From NCBI GenBank assembly GCA_023414875.1, contig JAEZMV010000014.1:1-64000 (forward strand): a DNA stretch of 64,000 nucleotides, given 5' to 3'. The stretch comes from Bacillota bacterium (GTDB lineage Bacteria; Bacillota; Clostridia; Lachnospirales; Lachnospiraceae). Below the pieces are notes generated by a model. The model had not been told where the DNA came from. It saw only the letters and a list, made by a program, of their open reading frames with translations, and did no database searches. Both the position numbers and the translations under genes were made by a program. Below, piece by piece: positions 17,238 through 26,055 of the stretch (the stretch's first letter is position 1; each line of letters starts with the position of its first letter).

Positions 17238-17266
17238 ATCATACTTCATGTTATTCATTTGTGCAA
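17238..17266 (-). promoter_or_regulatory. Promoter of the LiaF-like/DUF4097 operon
   Basis: On the minus strand TTGCAC (17266-17261) and TATGAT (17243-17238) with a 17-base spacer, 43 bases ahead of the chosen start. Confidence 0.6.
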
Positions 17267-17367
17267 TATGAAACTTAATTCTCTAATTGTATTTTAACCT
17301 TCCCATCCATACTGCTTAGCAAACCAGCTGTAATTTTCCTATTCGTTTCGTGGCTTACCTATACAAA

Positions 17368-17393
17368 AACCCCCGCTGTAATCAGCAGGGGTT
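17368..17393 (-). terminator. Terminator of the infC-rpmI-rplT operon
   Basis: Read leftward: AACCCCTGCTG, loop ATTA, CAGCGGGGGTT, then TTTGT. On the minus strand the stem is complete with one U-G pair. It lies 19 bases after the rplT stop. Confidence 0.85.
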
Positions 17394-17411
17394 CCTTTAT
17401 CATATATTTGA

Positions 17412-17768
17412 TTACGCTAACTTAGATTTAGCAATCTCAGCTAAAGCTGTAAAGCCCTTTGCATCGTTAATTGCCATATCAGAAAGCATCTTTCTATTGA
17501 TGTCAATATTAGCTAACTTTAAACCATACATTAATTTGCTATAGGATACGCCGTTCATTCTAGCTGCAGCATTGATTCTGGCAATCCATAACTGTCTGAA
17601 TTGTCTCTTTCTTTCTTTTCTACCTGCGAAAGAAGATGTTAAAGCTCTCATTACTGATTGCTTAGCTACTCTATATTGTTTCGATCTAGCACCTCTATAA
17701 CCTTTTGCCAGCTTTAACACTTTATTGTGTCTTTTCTTAGCGTTCAATCCGCCTTTGATTCTTGCCAT
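17412..17768 (-). CDS. rplT: Large ribosomal subunit protein bL20
   Basis: 118 residues, the normal length. Typical start MARIKGGLNAKKRHNKVLK and conserved RKRERKRQFRQLWIARI-like helix (here GRKERKRQFRQLWIARINAA). It binds 23S rRNA early in 50S assembly and in Firmicutes represses its own operon through the leader RNA. The ribosome site is AAGGAGG. It is the last gene of infC-rpmI-rplT, starting 27 bases after rpmI. Confidence 0.98.
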   Translation of the reverse strand: MARIKGGLNAKKRHNKVLKLAKGYRGARSKQYRVAKQSVMRALTSSFAGRKERKRQFRQLWIARINAAARMNGVSYSKLMYGLKLANIDINRKMLSDMAINDAKGFTALAEIAKSKLA

Positions 17769-17795
17769 GTTCTATTCCTCCTTATCACCTATCTC

Positions 17796-17993
17796 TTAAA
17801 GATATGGTAAGATTTTCTTCATGTTCTTGATATTAGTTGAATCCGTCATAGCTGCTTTTCTCAGATTTCTCTTTCTTTTAGCGGATTTCTTTGTTAAGAT
17901 ATGGCTCTTGTAAGCCTTCATTCTCTTGAGCTTTCCGGTACCTGTTGCTTTGAAACGCTTAGCTGCTGCTTTGCTTGATTTTAATTTAGGCAT
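17796..17993 (-). CDS. rpmI: Large ribosomal subunit protein bL35
   Basis: 65 residues, the standard length, with the family pattern MPKLKSSKAAAKRFKATGTG, HILTKKSAKRKRNLRK and a final KKILPYL. AAGGAGG precedes the ATG by seven bases. It is the middle gene of the IF-3/L35/L20 operon. Confidence 0.98.
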   Translation of the reverse strand: MPKLKSSKAAAKRFKATGTGKLKRMKAYKSHILTKKSAKRKRNLRKAAMTDSTNIKNMKKILPYL

Positions 17994-18081
17994 GATATTT
18001 CCTCCTTAATAATTAATACAGCCGGGTGGTTGCAGTTATCATTTGTTCTGCTCCGTCCGAAATGCTGTTATATTTAGTATT

Positions 18082-18588
18082 TTAACGTTTCTCTGATAAG
18101 AACATAATCATATTTCTTCCTTCGAGCTTTGCCGGTTTATCAATTACAGCGATGTCTTCAAGCTTAGAATAGAAAGTATCCAGAATTACTTTTGAGGCTG
18201 AGGTATGAGCCATCTCTCTACCACGAAAACGCAATGCAACCTTTACTTTATCACCATGGGTAATAAACTTGCGGGCTTGGCTTGCCTTTGTATTCAAATC
18301 GTTATCATCAATATTGGGTGACAAGCGAATTTCCTTTACTTCGGTAACCTTTTGCTTCTTCTTGGCTTCCTTTTCTTTTCTAGCCAGTTCATATCTGTAT
18401 TTTCCATAATCGATAATCTTACAAACCGGTGGTTTTGCTGTCGGGGCTATTTTGACCAAGTCAAGATTTGCTTCCTTAGCCATTTTCATTGCATCCTTGG
18501 CAGATATAATTCCCAACTGCTCTCCGTCTTCACCAATCAGGCGAACTTCTTTGTCCCTGATTTGTTCATTAATCATTAAATCGCTAAT
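18082..18588 (-). CDS. infC: Translation initiation factor IF-3, with AUU start codon
   Basis: The start is placed at ATT (18588-18586), seven bases after GGAGGTG; the first ATG is four codons downstream and has no ribosome site of its own. This gives 168 residues (ISDLMINEQIRDKEVRLI... with the initial residue read as Met). AUU initiation is the classical feature of infC and lets IF-3 limit its own translation. IF-3 N-domain and C-domain are complete (AKPPVCKIIDYGKYRYE linker junction; later VKVALRFRGREMAHT). It binds the 30S subunit and prevents wrong starts and subunit joining. Confidence 0.95.
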   Translation of the reverse strand: MSDLMINEQIRDKEVRLIGEDGEQLGIISAKDAMKMAKEANLDLVKIAPTAKPPVCKIIDYGKYRYELARKEKEAKKKQKVTEVKEIRLSPNIDDNDLNTKASQARKFITHGDKVKVALRFRGREMAHTSASKVILDTFYSKLEDIAVIDKPAKLEGRNMIMFLSEKR

Positions 18589-18602
18589 AGTACTGCACCT
18601 CC

Positions 18603-18862
18603 ATAGGTTAAATCATTCTGTTACAAAGTATCAAATGCATATTTTGAAGCTTTTAATTTCCTAGGGCGCTATATCCTAAGAAATAAAAAAGGTGGATAAT
18701 AAGATTATCCACCTACAAGCTCAATTACATCATTACTTCTATTGAAATAATATGAAATATTATTAGCATTGACCCGTTCACAGTAAACTCATCATTTACG
18801 CTATGGGTGAGAGATGGATTCTCTTCTTTTATCTTGTAAATATTGTCACGCAATACTCACAG
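18603..18862 (-). promoter_or_regulatory. L20-type leader RNA of the infC operon with attenuator
   Basis: About 260 transcribed bases lie between the promoter and infC. Read leftward they hold a structured region (around 18770-18830, with paired CTCTCACCCATAGCG and TGAACGGGTCA segments) followed by a strong intrinsic terminator at 18690-18714. This matches the arrangement of the Firmicutes L20 leader, in which excess L20 promotes termination before infC. I assign it by position and layout; the detailed fold was not computed. Confidence 0.75.
18690..18714 (-). terminator. Attenuator terminator upstream of infC
   Basis: Perfect 11-bp stem (AGGTGGATAAT/ATTATCCACCT) with a 3-base loop, followed leftward by TTTTTTATTTC. 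Because it precedes infC on the same transcript it is a regulated terminator, not an end-of-operon stop. Confidence 0.88.
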
Positions 18863-18869
18863 CTAATGT

Positions 18870-18899
18870 AGTATAACATAGGTCAAGCAAATATGTCAA
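18870..18899 (-). promoter_or_regulatory. Promoter of the infC-rpmI-rplT operon
   Basis: On the minus strand TTGACA (18899-18894) and TATACT (18875-18870) with an 18-base spacer, placing the start just upstream of the L20-type leader. Confidence 0.75.
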
Positions 18900-19000
18900 T
18901 ACCCGAAAAGTTAAATTGTTTTCGCTGCAGCATCTTAGTTTACTGTTCACACACTAACTAATGTACAGATATGATTTCTGGCAGTGTGAACCATTCCAGG

Positions 19001-20644
19001 TTACACGAAATCTGGAACTGATGCTTCCAACAAAACTCTGCTGTATTCCTGTTGCGGGTTATGAAACAATACCTTTTTCTCACTGGTTTCAATGATCTCT
19101 CCCTGATACATGACACAAATTCTGTCACATATCTGATAAATTACATTCAAATCATGTGATATAAATAAATAAGATAACTGATACTTCACCTGCAGCTCCT
19201 TTATTAAGTCAAGTATTTGCGCCTGAACGGTTACATCTAGGGAGGATACAGGTTCATCAAGTATAATAAGCTTTGGGTTTAAAATGATTGCGGAGGCTAT
19301 CGCCACGCGCTGTCTTTGTCCGCCACTTAACTGTGATACATAACGCTCCAAATGCTCCTCATTTAGTCCTACCTGCTTAATTACTTCCTTTACTCTAGCC
19401 GTTCTCTCTTTCTTTGATAAACCGCCATGAATTCTGAGCGGTTCCGCTAGAATCCAACCGATTTTTTTTGCCGGATTCAAACTTCCATATGGATCTTGGA
19501 ATACCATTTGTGGGCGTCCCATTGCTTTTGGACCATTCTGAGTTCCCTCCATAGCAATACTCACAACCCCGTCCATATCACTAACCAGACCTGCAATAGC
19601 CTTTGCCAGAGTTGATTTACCGCAGCCGCTTTCTCCCACTATACCGAGGGTTTCTCCTTTTCTGATATGCAATGATGCATTTTTAACAACCTGTTTTCGT
19701 ATTCTTCGTGAAAATATCCCCTTGCTGCTTTCCACATAATAAGCATTCAGATTTTTTACTTCTAAAATGAATTCATCAGGCTGCTCCTCTGAACTTTCCT
19801 TTTGAATGAAGGAAAGACTCTGTCCCTTTAATTCTTCCTTCACCTGCTTCATCCAAGTGACAGGTGCCGCCTTGATCAGTTTCTTGGTATATTCGGTCTT
19901 TGGTTGATGAAATAATTCATAGGGACTGCCGGTCTCCTCTATGATACCATCCTTCATGACAATCGCCCTGTCGCAAATGGATGAGATCACTCCGAGATCA
20001 TGAGAAACTAGTATGATTGCTGTATTATGCATTTGATTTATCTTTTTTAATAACATTAAAATCTTCTTTTGTATCGTTACATCGAGCGCTGTCGTAGGCT
20101 CATCCGCAATCAAAAGCTTAGGACCTGCAATCATCGCTAAAGCAACCATAGCTCTCTGACGCATACCACCGGATAATTGATGAGGATATTTATAATAGAT
20201 ATCTTCGGCCTCCTCCAGACCGACTTCCTTCATTATTTCAATTGTTCTGATCCTGTATTCTGCGGTGCTACATTTTTCATGCAGGCGAAGCATCTCTTCT
20301 ACCTGAACTCCGATTGTCAAAACCGGATTAAAGGAGGTCATAGGCTCTTGAAAAATCATAGCCATCTGAGTTCCTTTTAATTTTCGTTTTTCTTCATCCG
20401 ATAAGAATAAGATTTCTCGATCGTCGTATAATATTTTTCCATCTATTATAGTAGCATCCTTTGGAAGTAAACCCATAACAGCCAAAACAGACATGGTCTT
20501 ACCGGAGCCGGATTCTCCGACAATTCCAAGGATTTCCCCTTCCTCTACAGTGAAAGAAACATGATTAAGAACCGGTGTACCAATCTCATTATCCAAGAAC
20601 CCAATTGTCAGATCTTCGATTTGTAATAAGGGGTTATGCTTCAT
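19001..20644 (-). CDS. Peptide ABC transporter, fused double ATP-binding protein (DppD-DppF type)
   Basis: 547 residues with two complete ABC ATPase domains. Domain 1: Walker A GESGSGKT (43-50), signature LSGGMRQR, Walker B LLIADEPTTALD. Domain 2: Walker A GESGCGKS, signature LSGGQRQR, Walker B LIILDEPVSSLD. In most operons these are two genes (DppD and DppF); here one chain provides both, as in GsiA/YejF-like proteins. The ATG lies inside the end of the permease gene (11-base overlap) with GGAGGTG upstream, so translation is coupled. It powers uptake of peptides or a similar class-5 substrate. Confidence 0.95.
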   Translation of the reverse strand: MKHNPLLQIEDLTIGFLDNEIGTPVLNHVSFTVEEGEILGIVGESGSGKTMSVLAVMGLLPKDATIIDGKILYDDREILFLSDEEKRKLKGTQMAMIFQEPMTSFNPVLTIGVQVEEMLRLHEKCSTAEYRIRTIEIMKEVGLEEAEDIYYKYPHQLSGGMRQRAMVALAMIAGPKLLIADEPTTALDVTIQKKILMLLKKINQMHNTAIILVSHDLGVISSICDRAIVMKDGIIEETGSPYELFHQPKTEYTKKLIKAAPVTWMKQVKEELKGQSLSFIQKESSEEQPDEFILEVKNLNAYYVESSKGIFSRRIRKQVVKNASLHIRKGETLGIVGESGCGKSTLAKAIAGLVSDMDGVVSIAMEGTQNGPKAMGRPQMVFQDPYGSLNPAKKIGWILAEPLRIHGGLSKKERTARVKEVIKQVGLNEEHLERYVSQLSGGQRQRVAIASAIILNPKLIILDEPVSSLDVTVQAQILDLIKELQVKYQLSYLFISHDLNVIYQICDRICVMYQGEIIETSEKKVLFHNPQQEYSRVLLEASVPDFV

Positions 20645-21440
20645 GAGCTACACCTCCGCTGATCAGACTGATGCCCAGTACGGTAAAAACGATTGTAAGC
20701 CCCGGAGCTATCGCATACCAGGGAGCATTGAGCAGATAGGTTTGTGCCTCTGAAAGCATACGCCCAAGACTTGCATGAGGAGGCTGAACCCCAAGTCCAA
20801 GATAACTCATTCCTGCCTCCGCCAGTACTGCATTATTGATTGCTATTAAAAGGGAGGGTAGCATGATCTGTTTTGTATTCGGCAGAATATGAATAAAAAT
20901 AATCCTAAGATTCCCTGCCCCGATCAGCTTTGCATTCTTAACAAAATCCATTTCTTTTAAAATAATGTACTCACTTCTTATAATACGGGCAAAACTAGGA
21001 GTAAAGATTATTCCAAGGGCCAGTATAATATTATAGGTTCCCTTCCCAAATATACTAACAAAAACTAGTGCCAGTAAAATACTGGGAAATGACGTGAGTC
21101 CGTCATTAATTCGCATTAATATCTCATCTACCCAGCCTCCAAAATACCCGGTAAAGGCTCCGATTATTGTTCCTAGTGTCGCTCCGATTGTAACGGTGAT
21201 AACGGCAATCAGGAAGGTGGTACCGGCACCCTTCATGACGCGACTCAGGATGTCCCTTCCAAAATTATCCGTACCAAACGGATGGGAAAACGTAGGGCCG
21301 GTATTTTTTAAAGTAGCACTCATAGCATCTGGATCGTAGGGAGTATGTATCATGCCGATTAGAACAAATAGGATCATAATGCAGGTTATGATGCTGCCTA
21401 ATATAAAATTAATATTGTATTTCCTTTTTCCAGCTTTCAT
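20634..21440 (-). CDS. Peptide ABC transporter permease (DppC-like)
   Basis: 268 residues from an ATG after AAAGGAG. N-terminal helix at about residues 10-30, then the typical DppC extracellular start (PHPFGTDNFGRDILSRV pattern: SHPFGTDNFGRDI) and a binding-protein-dependent transport domain with the EAA loop (AEAGMSYLGLGVQPPHASLG). It forms the membrane channel with the DppB-like protein 110 bases upstream. Confidence 0.94.
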   Translation of the reverse strand: MKAGKRKYNINFILGSIITCIMILFVLIGMIHTPYDPDAMSATLKNTGPTFSHPFGTDNFGRDILSRVMKGAGTTFLIAVITVTIGATLGTIIGAFTGYFGGWVDEILMRINDGLTSFPSILLALVFVSIFGKGTYNIILALGIIFTPSFARIIRSEYIILKEMDFVKNAKLIGAGNLRIIFIHILPNTKQIMLPSLLIAINNAVLAEAGMSYLGLGVQPPHASLGRMLSEAQTYLLNAPWYAIAPGLTIVFTVLGISLISGGVAHEA

Positions 21441-21550
21441 ACGGCTCCTTTATCTTAATCCTTCATAGCTTTTTATTGCAGCTTTACATGATGCCACTTC
21501 TTACTTTTGAAAAATTATACCAGGTATGCTTACACACCTTGGTTATTTCC

Positions 21551-22498
21551 TCAGCTTGTCTTAAGCTTAACTCGTGGATCAATCCACTGGTATAATATAT
21601 CAACGATACCATTAATCACTACTACAACAGCTGCTATATATAAAACAATTGCCTGTACCACATTATAATCTCTTGTCGATATGGCAACCAATAATAATCT
21701 TCCTAAACCAGGCAGGTTAAAAACCTGCTCAATCATAATGGCACCCGCCAGGATATCAGCCAACATCATAGCCAGAAAGGTTACCACAGGTATGAGTGCA
21801 TTTTTTAATACATGGCGGTATAAGATATCATTTTCCTTCATACCTTTGCTTCTAACTGTTCTGACATAATCCAAATTCATCTGACGAAGGATGGAGCTGC
21901 GAAGAAACTTTACCATCATTGCTATCTTCGGTATTGCGATAGCGATCGCCGGGAATATCATAAATTTAAAAAACGAGAGAAAGCTTTCCTTCGGGCTGAC
22001 ATAACCTCCGGGTATAAACCATTCTAATATAACGCCAAAAATCAGGGAAATTATCATTCCCAGAAAAAATGCGGGAACAGACATACCTAACTGAGTAAAT
22101 AAAGTAATGCTCCGATCCCCGAATCTGCCCTTTTGCTTCGCCGCAATAACGCCTATCGGCAAAGATATAAATAGTATTAATGCAAAAGATATGATCGCCA
22201 GCCATATCGTTACCGGCAGACGACCTCCGATTAATTCACTCACTGGCATCTTATATTGAACTGAGGCTCCAAAATCACCGGATAAGGCCTTCGTAACCCA
22301 TGTCGCATATCGTTCCGGGAGGCTTTTATTCAGTCCCAGCTCTTCCCGGTAAGCTTCGATCTCTTCTTCGGTTGCATCCATACCCCTCGCTGCTGTAGCT
22401 GGATCACCGGGTATTATAACAAAGGCGGTGAAGGTAAAAAGTGATACCAACAAAAGAGTTACAATGAGAGTAAATATTTTTTTTAATATATATTTCAT
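21551..22498 (-). CDS. Peptide ABC transporter permease (DppB-like)
   Basis: 315 residues from an ATG after AGGAGGTG. Typical DppB features: N-terminal helix followed by FVIIPGDPATAARG, LGLNKSLPERYATWV, and a six-helix transport domain with the EAA loop (YVRTVRSKGMKENDILYRH). Ends near WIDPRVKL as usual. It pairs with the DppC-like permease. Confidence 0.95.
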   Translation of the reverse strand: MKYILKKIFTLIVTLLLVSLFTFTAFVIIPGDPATAARGMDATEEEIEAYREELGLNKSLPERYATWVTKALSGDFGASVQYKMPVSELIGGRLPVTIWLAIISFALILFISLPIGVIAAKQKGRFGDRSITLFTQLGMSVPAFFLGMIISLIFGVILEWFIPGGYVSPKESFLSFFKFMIFPAIAIAIPKIAMMVKFLRSSILRQMNLDYVRTVRSKGMKENDILYRHVLKNALIPVVTFLAMMLADILAGAIMIEQVFNLPGLGRLLLVAISTRDYNVVQAIVLYIAAVVVVINGIVDILYQWIDPRVKLKTS

Positions 22499-22633
22499 TC
22501 TACCTTCACCTCCTAAACTTATTATGTTGTATTTTTGTTTTGTACTTTTTCTTTCTAATTTCTTTTATTTCACTTTTATATTTATCTAATTCTGTTCCAT
22601 TATTACAAATACCTTATGAAACTGAGTAAATAC

Positions 22634-24214
22634 CTATTTCTTAAGATAATATACCAGCGACATATCCTGAACATAGATTGGATAATAGGTATAACCTCCA
22701 AGTTCTTCATTTACTGCAGTCATCTGGTAAGGGTCCTGAATATATACAGCTACCGCATCATTAGTCAGTAAGGTCTGCATCTTCTTATAAAGTGAAATCT
22801 TCTCCTCCTCTACCGTCGTTTTTTCAGCCTCTTTATAGATACTGTCAAATTCTTCATTATAATAATTCATGAAGTTATTACCGGCATCCGACTGAAAACG
22901 CTCCAGTGCCTTTCTGGGGGACAATTCAGCTGCCAGTCCAGAGAGAGTCGCCTGGTAATCACGAGCCTTATAGACATCGGACAACCAGCTAGCCCATTCA
23001 ATCATTTGTATCTCAGCATTAAACCCGCTTTGCTTTAGCTGTTCCACAACAATTTGGGCTGTATCCACATGATATTGATAATTGGAGGGTACTGTAATGA
23101 CGAAGCTTACACCGTCCGGATACCCCGCTTCTACTAGCAGCTCCTTAGCTTTTTGAGGATCAAACGAATAGATGTCCACCAGTTCTGATGCATAATACTT
23201 TTTAAACCCGGGGAACATATTAGTCCCAATTACATCTCCGCGACCTCCTGCTACCATATCAATCACTGCTTGACGATCTACTGCATAACATAAAGCTTGG
23301 CGAACAAGCTTATTGTCAAACGGAGCCTTGGTATTGTTTAAAAACATTCCTTGAATCAGGTTCATGCTTCCTGACTGTAAACGAAAGCCGTTAGGCAGCT
23401 GACTAGCCTGAGCATCCGTAATGTAAGGCAGAATATCAATGGTTCCGGCACTTAGCTCCATGAAAGCCGCATCAGTATTCGCAGCCATTTTAAAGGTTAC
23501 CTCCTCAAGATAAGGAACCCCCTGAAGATAATAATCCTCATTTTTCACCATAACAATACTCTCAAGTGGTGAATAAGATACAAACTTAAAGGGACCTGTA
23601 CCTACCGGCTTGGTATCCAGTTCTGCATAGTTCGCCGGAACGATAGCCAAAGTAAAATAAGGCATTAGCTCTGTATCTGCCTGACTCAGACGAACCTCAA
23701 CCGTCTTCTCATTAAGAATATTCACCTCAGAAATAACAGAAAGCACCGATTCCACTGAAACGGATGCATCATCTGTTTCAAGCAAGCCGGCGCTTCGTTT
23801 TATCGAATATACGATATCCTCTGCTGTAACAGCTTCTCCATTATGAAATTTCACTCCATCTCTCAAGGTAAAGGTATAAACCATACCATCCGTTGAAATT
23901 TCATAATTTTCTGCTACAGCCGGAACTAAATCTCCATCCTTATTAAGCTTTACTAAGCCCTCAAAAATGTTGAATAAAACCTCTTTAGTTCCTGCCGCAA
24001 TTGCTTTGTGTGGGTCAAGACTATCTAAATCCTGGGTTATTCCTATTGTTACCGAACCACCATAGCTGGGTTCTCCAGTGGTTTGTTCAGTCGAAGATTG
24101 ATTTTCATCTGCAGGAGTTTTCTCTTGACCGGTATTTTTCTTATCGCCACTACATCCGTAGAGTGCAATAGATAATACCGTAATTAATAGTAAGATTTTT
24201 GTTCTTTTCAACAT
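22634..24214 (-). CDS. Peptide ABC transporter substrate-binding lipoprotein (SBP family 5)
   Basis: 526 residues. The start is ATG at 24214 after GAGGAGTG; an upstream in-frame ATG at 24247 has no ribosome site. A lipoprotein signal ends in LYGC with the lipidated Cys at about residue 21. The family-5 signature is present (DLDSLDPHKAIA; YTFTLRDGVKFHNGEAVTAEDI; KPVGTGPFKF). It captures oligopeptides or another class-5 ligand (nickel, glutathione, sugars are alternatives) outside the cell for the downstream permeases. It is the first gene of the four-gene operon. Confidence 0.93.
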   Translation of the reverse strand: MLKRTKILLLITVLSIALYGCSGDKKNTGQEKTPADENQSSTEQTTGEPSYGGSVTIGITQDLDSLDPHKAIAAGTKEVLFNIFEGLVKLNKDGDLVPAVAENYEISTDGMVYTFTLRDGVKFHNGEAVTAEDIVYSIKRSAGLLETDDASVSVESVLSVISEVNILNEKTVEVRLSQADTELMPYFTLAIVPANYAELDTKPVGTGPFKFVSYSPLESIVMVKNEDYYLQGVPYLEEVTFKMAANTDAAFMELSAGTIDILPYITDAQASQLPNGFRLQSGSMNLIQGMFLNNTKAPFDNKLVRQALCYAVDRQAVIDMVAGGRGDVIGTNMFPGFKKYYASELVDIYSFDPQKAKELLVEAGYPDGVSFVITVPSNYQYHVDTAQIVVEQLKQSGFNAEIQMIEWASWLSDVYKARDYQATLSGLAAELSPRKALERFQSDAGNNFMNYYNEEFDSIYKEAEKTTVEEEKISLYKKMQTLLTNDAVAVYIQDPYQMTAVNEELGGYTYYPIYVQDMSLVYYLKK

Positions 24215-24340
24215 AATTTCACTCCTCACTAATGAATTCACTCTCATTATTCAATTGTATCTTGTATCTTATAATATTTTTTCCAAAAATGCAAGATATA
24301 ATATGCTATGTGTTTTGCACTTATATTCGTTTTTAATTCA

Positions 24341-24630
24341 CTACTTTATGATTAGAGTGTCAAAAGGTCACCTAAATTATACCCTTCGTAAATTTGCACA
24401 ATAATGTTCTTAAATAAGTGATGCAATAACTCATTCATTCGCAACACGCTCTCGCTTGGATGAAGTACGTAGTGGTACATAAGGTCCTAAAATACAGGAC
24501 CTAAGTACCAACGACTTCATACAGTTGCTCATCGAATAAGCTACTGCATCACCTTAATCAAGTTTAATAATGTGCAAATTAACGAAGCCATGTTGATAGT
24601 AGACCTTTTGACACCCTAACCCTACTTTAT
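24341..24630. repeat. Direct repeat CTACTTTAT flanking the MITE-like element
   Basis: The 9-base sequence is found at 24341-24349 and 24622-24630, exactly abutting the inverted repeats. It is read here as a target-site duplication from insertion. Confidence 0.75.
24350..24621. mobile_element. MITE-like palindromic element with terminal inverted repeats and 9-bp target duplication
   Basis: A 272-bp non-coding element. Its ends are 20-bp inverted repeats that match at 18 positions (GATTAGAGTGTCAAAAGGTC at 24350-24369; the right end, read inverted, is GGTTAGGGTGTCAAAAGGTC, 24621-24602). CTACTTTAT occurs directly outside both ends (24341-24349 and 24622-24630), as a target-site duplication would. 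The interior is itself a long imperfect palindrome centred on AAAATAC near 24490-24496 (arms GGTAC..AAGGTCCT and AGGACCT..GTACC). There is no coding capacity, so movement would need a transposase elsewhere. The parent IS family is not identified. Confidence 0.8.
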
Positions 24631-24878
24631 TGAATTTGGCTACTTGTACTTGTCAGCTACTTTCTCTTATTATGGCCAAATTACAGTTTCGTAATACACT
24701 CATGAAGCTGTATATATGGGATTAATAGGTGTTATAAAAATAAGAATCGTAAAAATTTATTTACTCCTTTATGATTTTATACCATAATTATCATAAACTT
24801 TTATCCACTATGAAAAGAGGCTCCTGTCATATAAATTCTAAACAAAAGCCTCAAGAACACAACTTTCTACCTTCTAAA

Positions 24879-25787
24879 TTATTGTAGATTAGCCCGTTTT
24901 ATGGGAATATAAATATCCATCATTATCTTACTATTCTCCCAGGTATGACATCTCTCATCATAATATTCAAAGTCCACCTTGGTCTCATCAATTTCATATC
25001 CCGAGACTGGAAACCACTCCTCCAGAATATACTTCCACGTTCCTTGTATGGAGTCCACAAACTCATGCTCGTTTACTGGGGGAGTCGTAAATACTGCATA
25101 GGTTGCTTGCGGCACAGTAAATTGATACATATCATTTTCGGCCTTGTCAAAATCCTCGACTCCGACCGCAAGTATATACGAAAATTCATCTGTTTCCATA
25201 TCAGGATGAAGACAAATACAATATTCTCCATGCTTTTTGGGATTAAGTTTCGTATATAGCTTCGTTTCAGTTTCTCCGCTTCCAAGACCTCTTTCTTCCC
25301 AAAAGGCTGGAACATCCCGTGTATAGGACTTATTTTTTAACGTTGATTTAAATTCATAGCCCACTACTCGAAAAGCCTCTCTCTCAATTATAATAGGTTG
25401 CATAACTACACCTCCGATTTTATTCTTTCTTAATTTTGTTAGATATACTTTCTGCGGAACACCGCCTATCGCATGAATGCGATACACCTTAGGCGGATAT
25501 CCAAAATGCTTTTTAAACGCTTTTGTAAACCCCGCATGCGTATCAAAACCATATTGCATCGCAATATCAATGATTTTATCACCTCTTCCAAGCTCATATA
25601 ACGCGTGATACAGCTTTCTTCTTGTCACATATTCCATTACTGTCATTCCTGTAAAGCTAAAGAATACCCTGTAGTAATGGTAGGTTGAAAAGCCGGCAAG
25701 CTGTGCCAATTGTTCTACTGTAAATTTCTCTGTGATATGCTCATCAATATAATCTATAGTTTTTTGTATTTGCACTATATAGTCCAT
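24879..25787 (-). CDS. AraC-family transcriptional regulator with GyrI-like effector-binding domain
   Basis: 302 residues. ATG at 25787, five bases after AGGAGG (a GTG two codons earlier is possible). The first 110 residues are a double helix-turn-helix AraC DNA-binding domain (FTVEQLAQLAGFSTYHYYRV; IIDIAMQYGFDTHAGFTKAF; KHFGYPPKVYR). Residues about 130-300 form a GyrI/BmrR-like small-molecule-binding domain (PIIIEREAFRVVGYEF; ATYAVFTTPPVNEHEF; VDFEYYDERC). Such regulators (Rob/MarA-like in Gram-negatives) often respond to drugs; the ligand and targets here are unknown. Single gene. Confidence 0.92.
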   Translation of the reverse strand: MDYIVQIQKTIDYIDEHITEKFTVEQLAQLAGFSTYHYYRVFFSFTGMTVMEYVTRRKLYHALYELGRGDKIIDIAMQYGFDTHAGFTKAFKKHFGYPPKVYRIHAIGGVPQKVYLTKLRKNKIGGVVMQPIIIEREAFRVVGYEFKSTLKNKSYTRDVPAFWEERGLGSGETETKLYTKLNPKKHGEYCICLHPDMETDEFSYILAVGVEDFDKAENDMYQFTVPQATYAVFTTPPVNEHEFVDSIQGTWKYILEEWFPVSGYEIDETKVDFEYYDERCHTWENSKIMMDIYIPIKRANLQ

Positions 25788-25924
25788 AAACACCTCCTAT
25801 TCTCCCGTACGGTAATTAGATTTTATCAGGAATACATAAACTTTTCTTTTCCTAAAATGTCAAGTATCAGATAAGACAAGAAAGTCTTAGAACAGAAAAT
25901 GTACAGAATACACCGACTGGCGTG

Positions 25925-25940
25925 GTCCAGCTTCGCTGGA
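25925..25940. repeat. Small GC-rich hairpin upstream of the AraC-type gene
   Basis: GTCCAG and CTGGAC flank CTTCG in a GC-rich patch (25915-25955) that stands out from the AT-rich surroundings. Its purpose is unclear. Confidence 0.4.
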
Positions 25941-25959
25941 CACACGGCGCACTGCAAGA

Positions 25960-25989
25960 AAAACCACAAGAAATCCTTCTTGTGGTTTT
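25960..25989 (-). terminator. Terminator of the CPBP gene pair
   Basis: A perfect 13-bp stem (AAAACCACAAGAA at 25960-25972 with TTCTTGTGGTTTT at 25977-25989), read leftward and ending in a T-run followed by TTCTTG. It lies 66 bases after the 26056 stop. Confidence 0.85.
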
Positions 25990-26055
25990 GAAAATTTCAA
26001 ATCTATGAAATCAAAGTCTTATAATTTGCTATTAGATAATCTACATTATTAATTC

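Noticed and set aside
25915..25955. GC-rich patch as a rRNA or tRNA fragment
   Set aside because: It folds into a short hairpin but matches no tRNA arm or rRNA segment I recognise.
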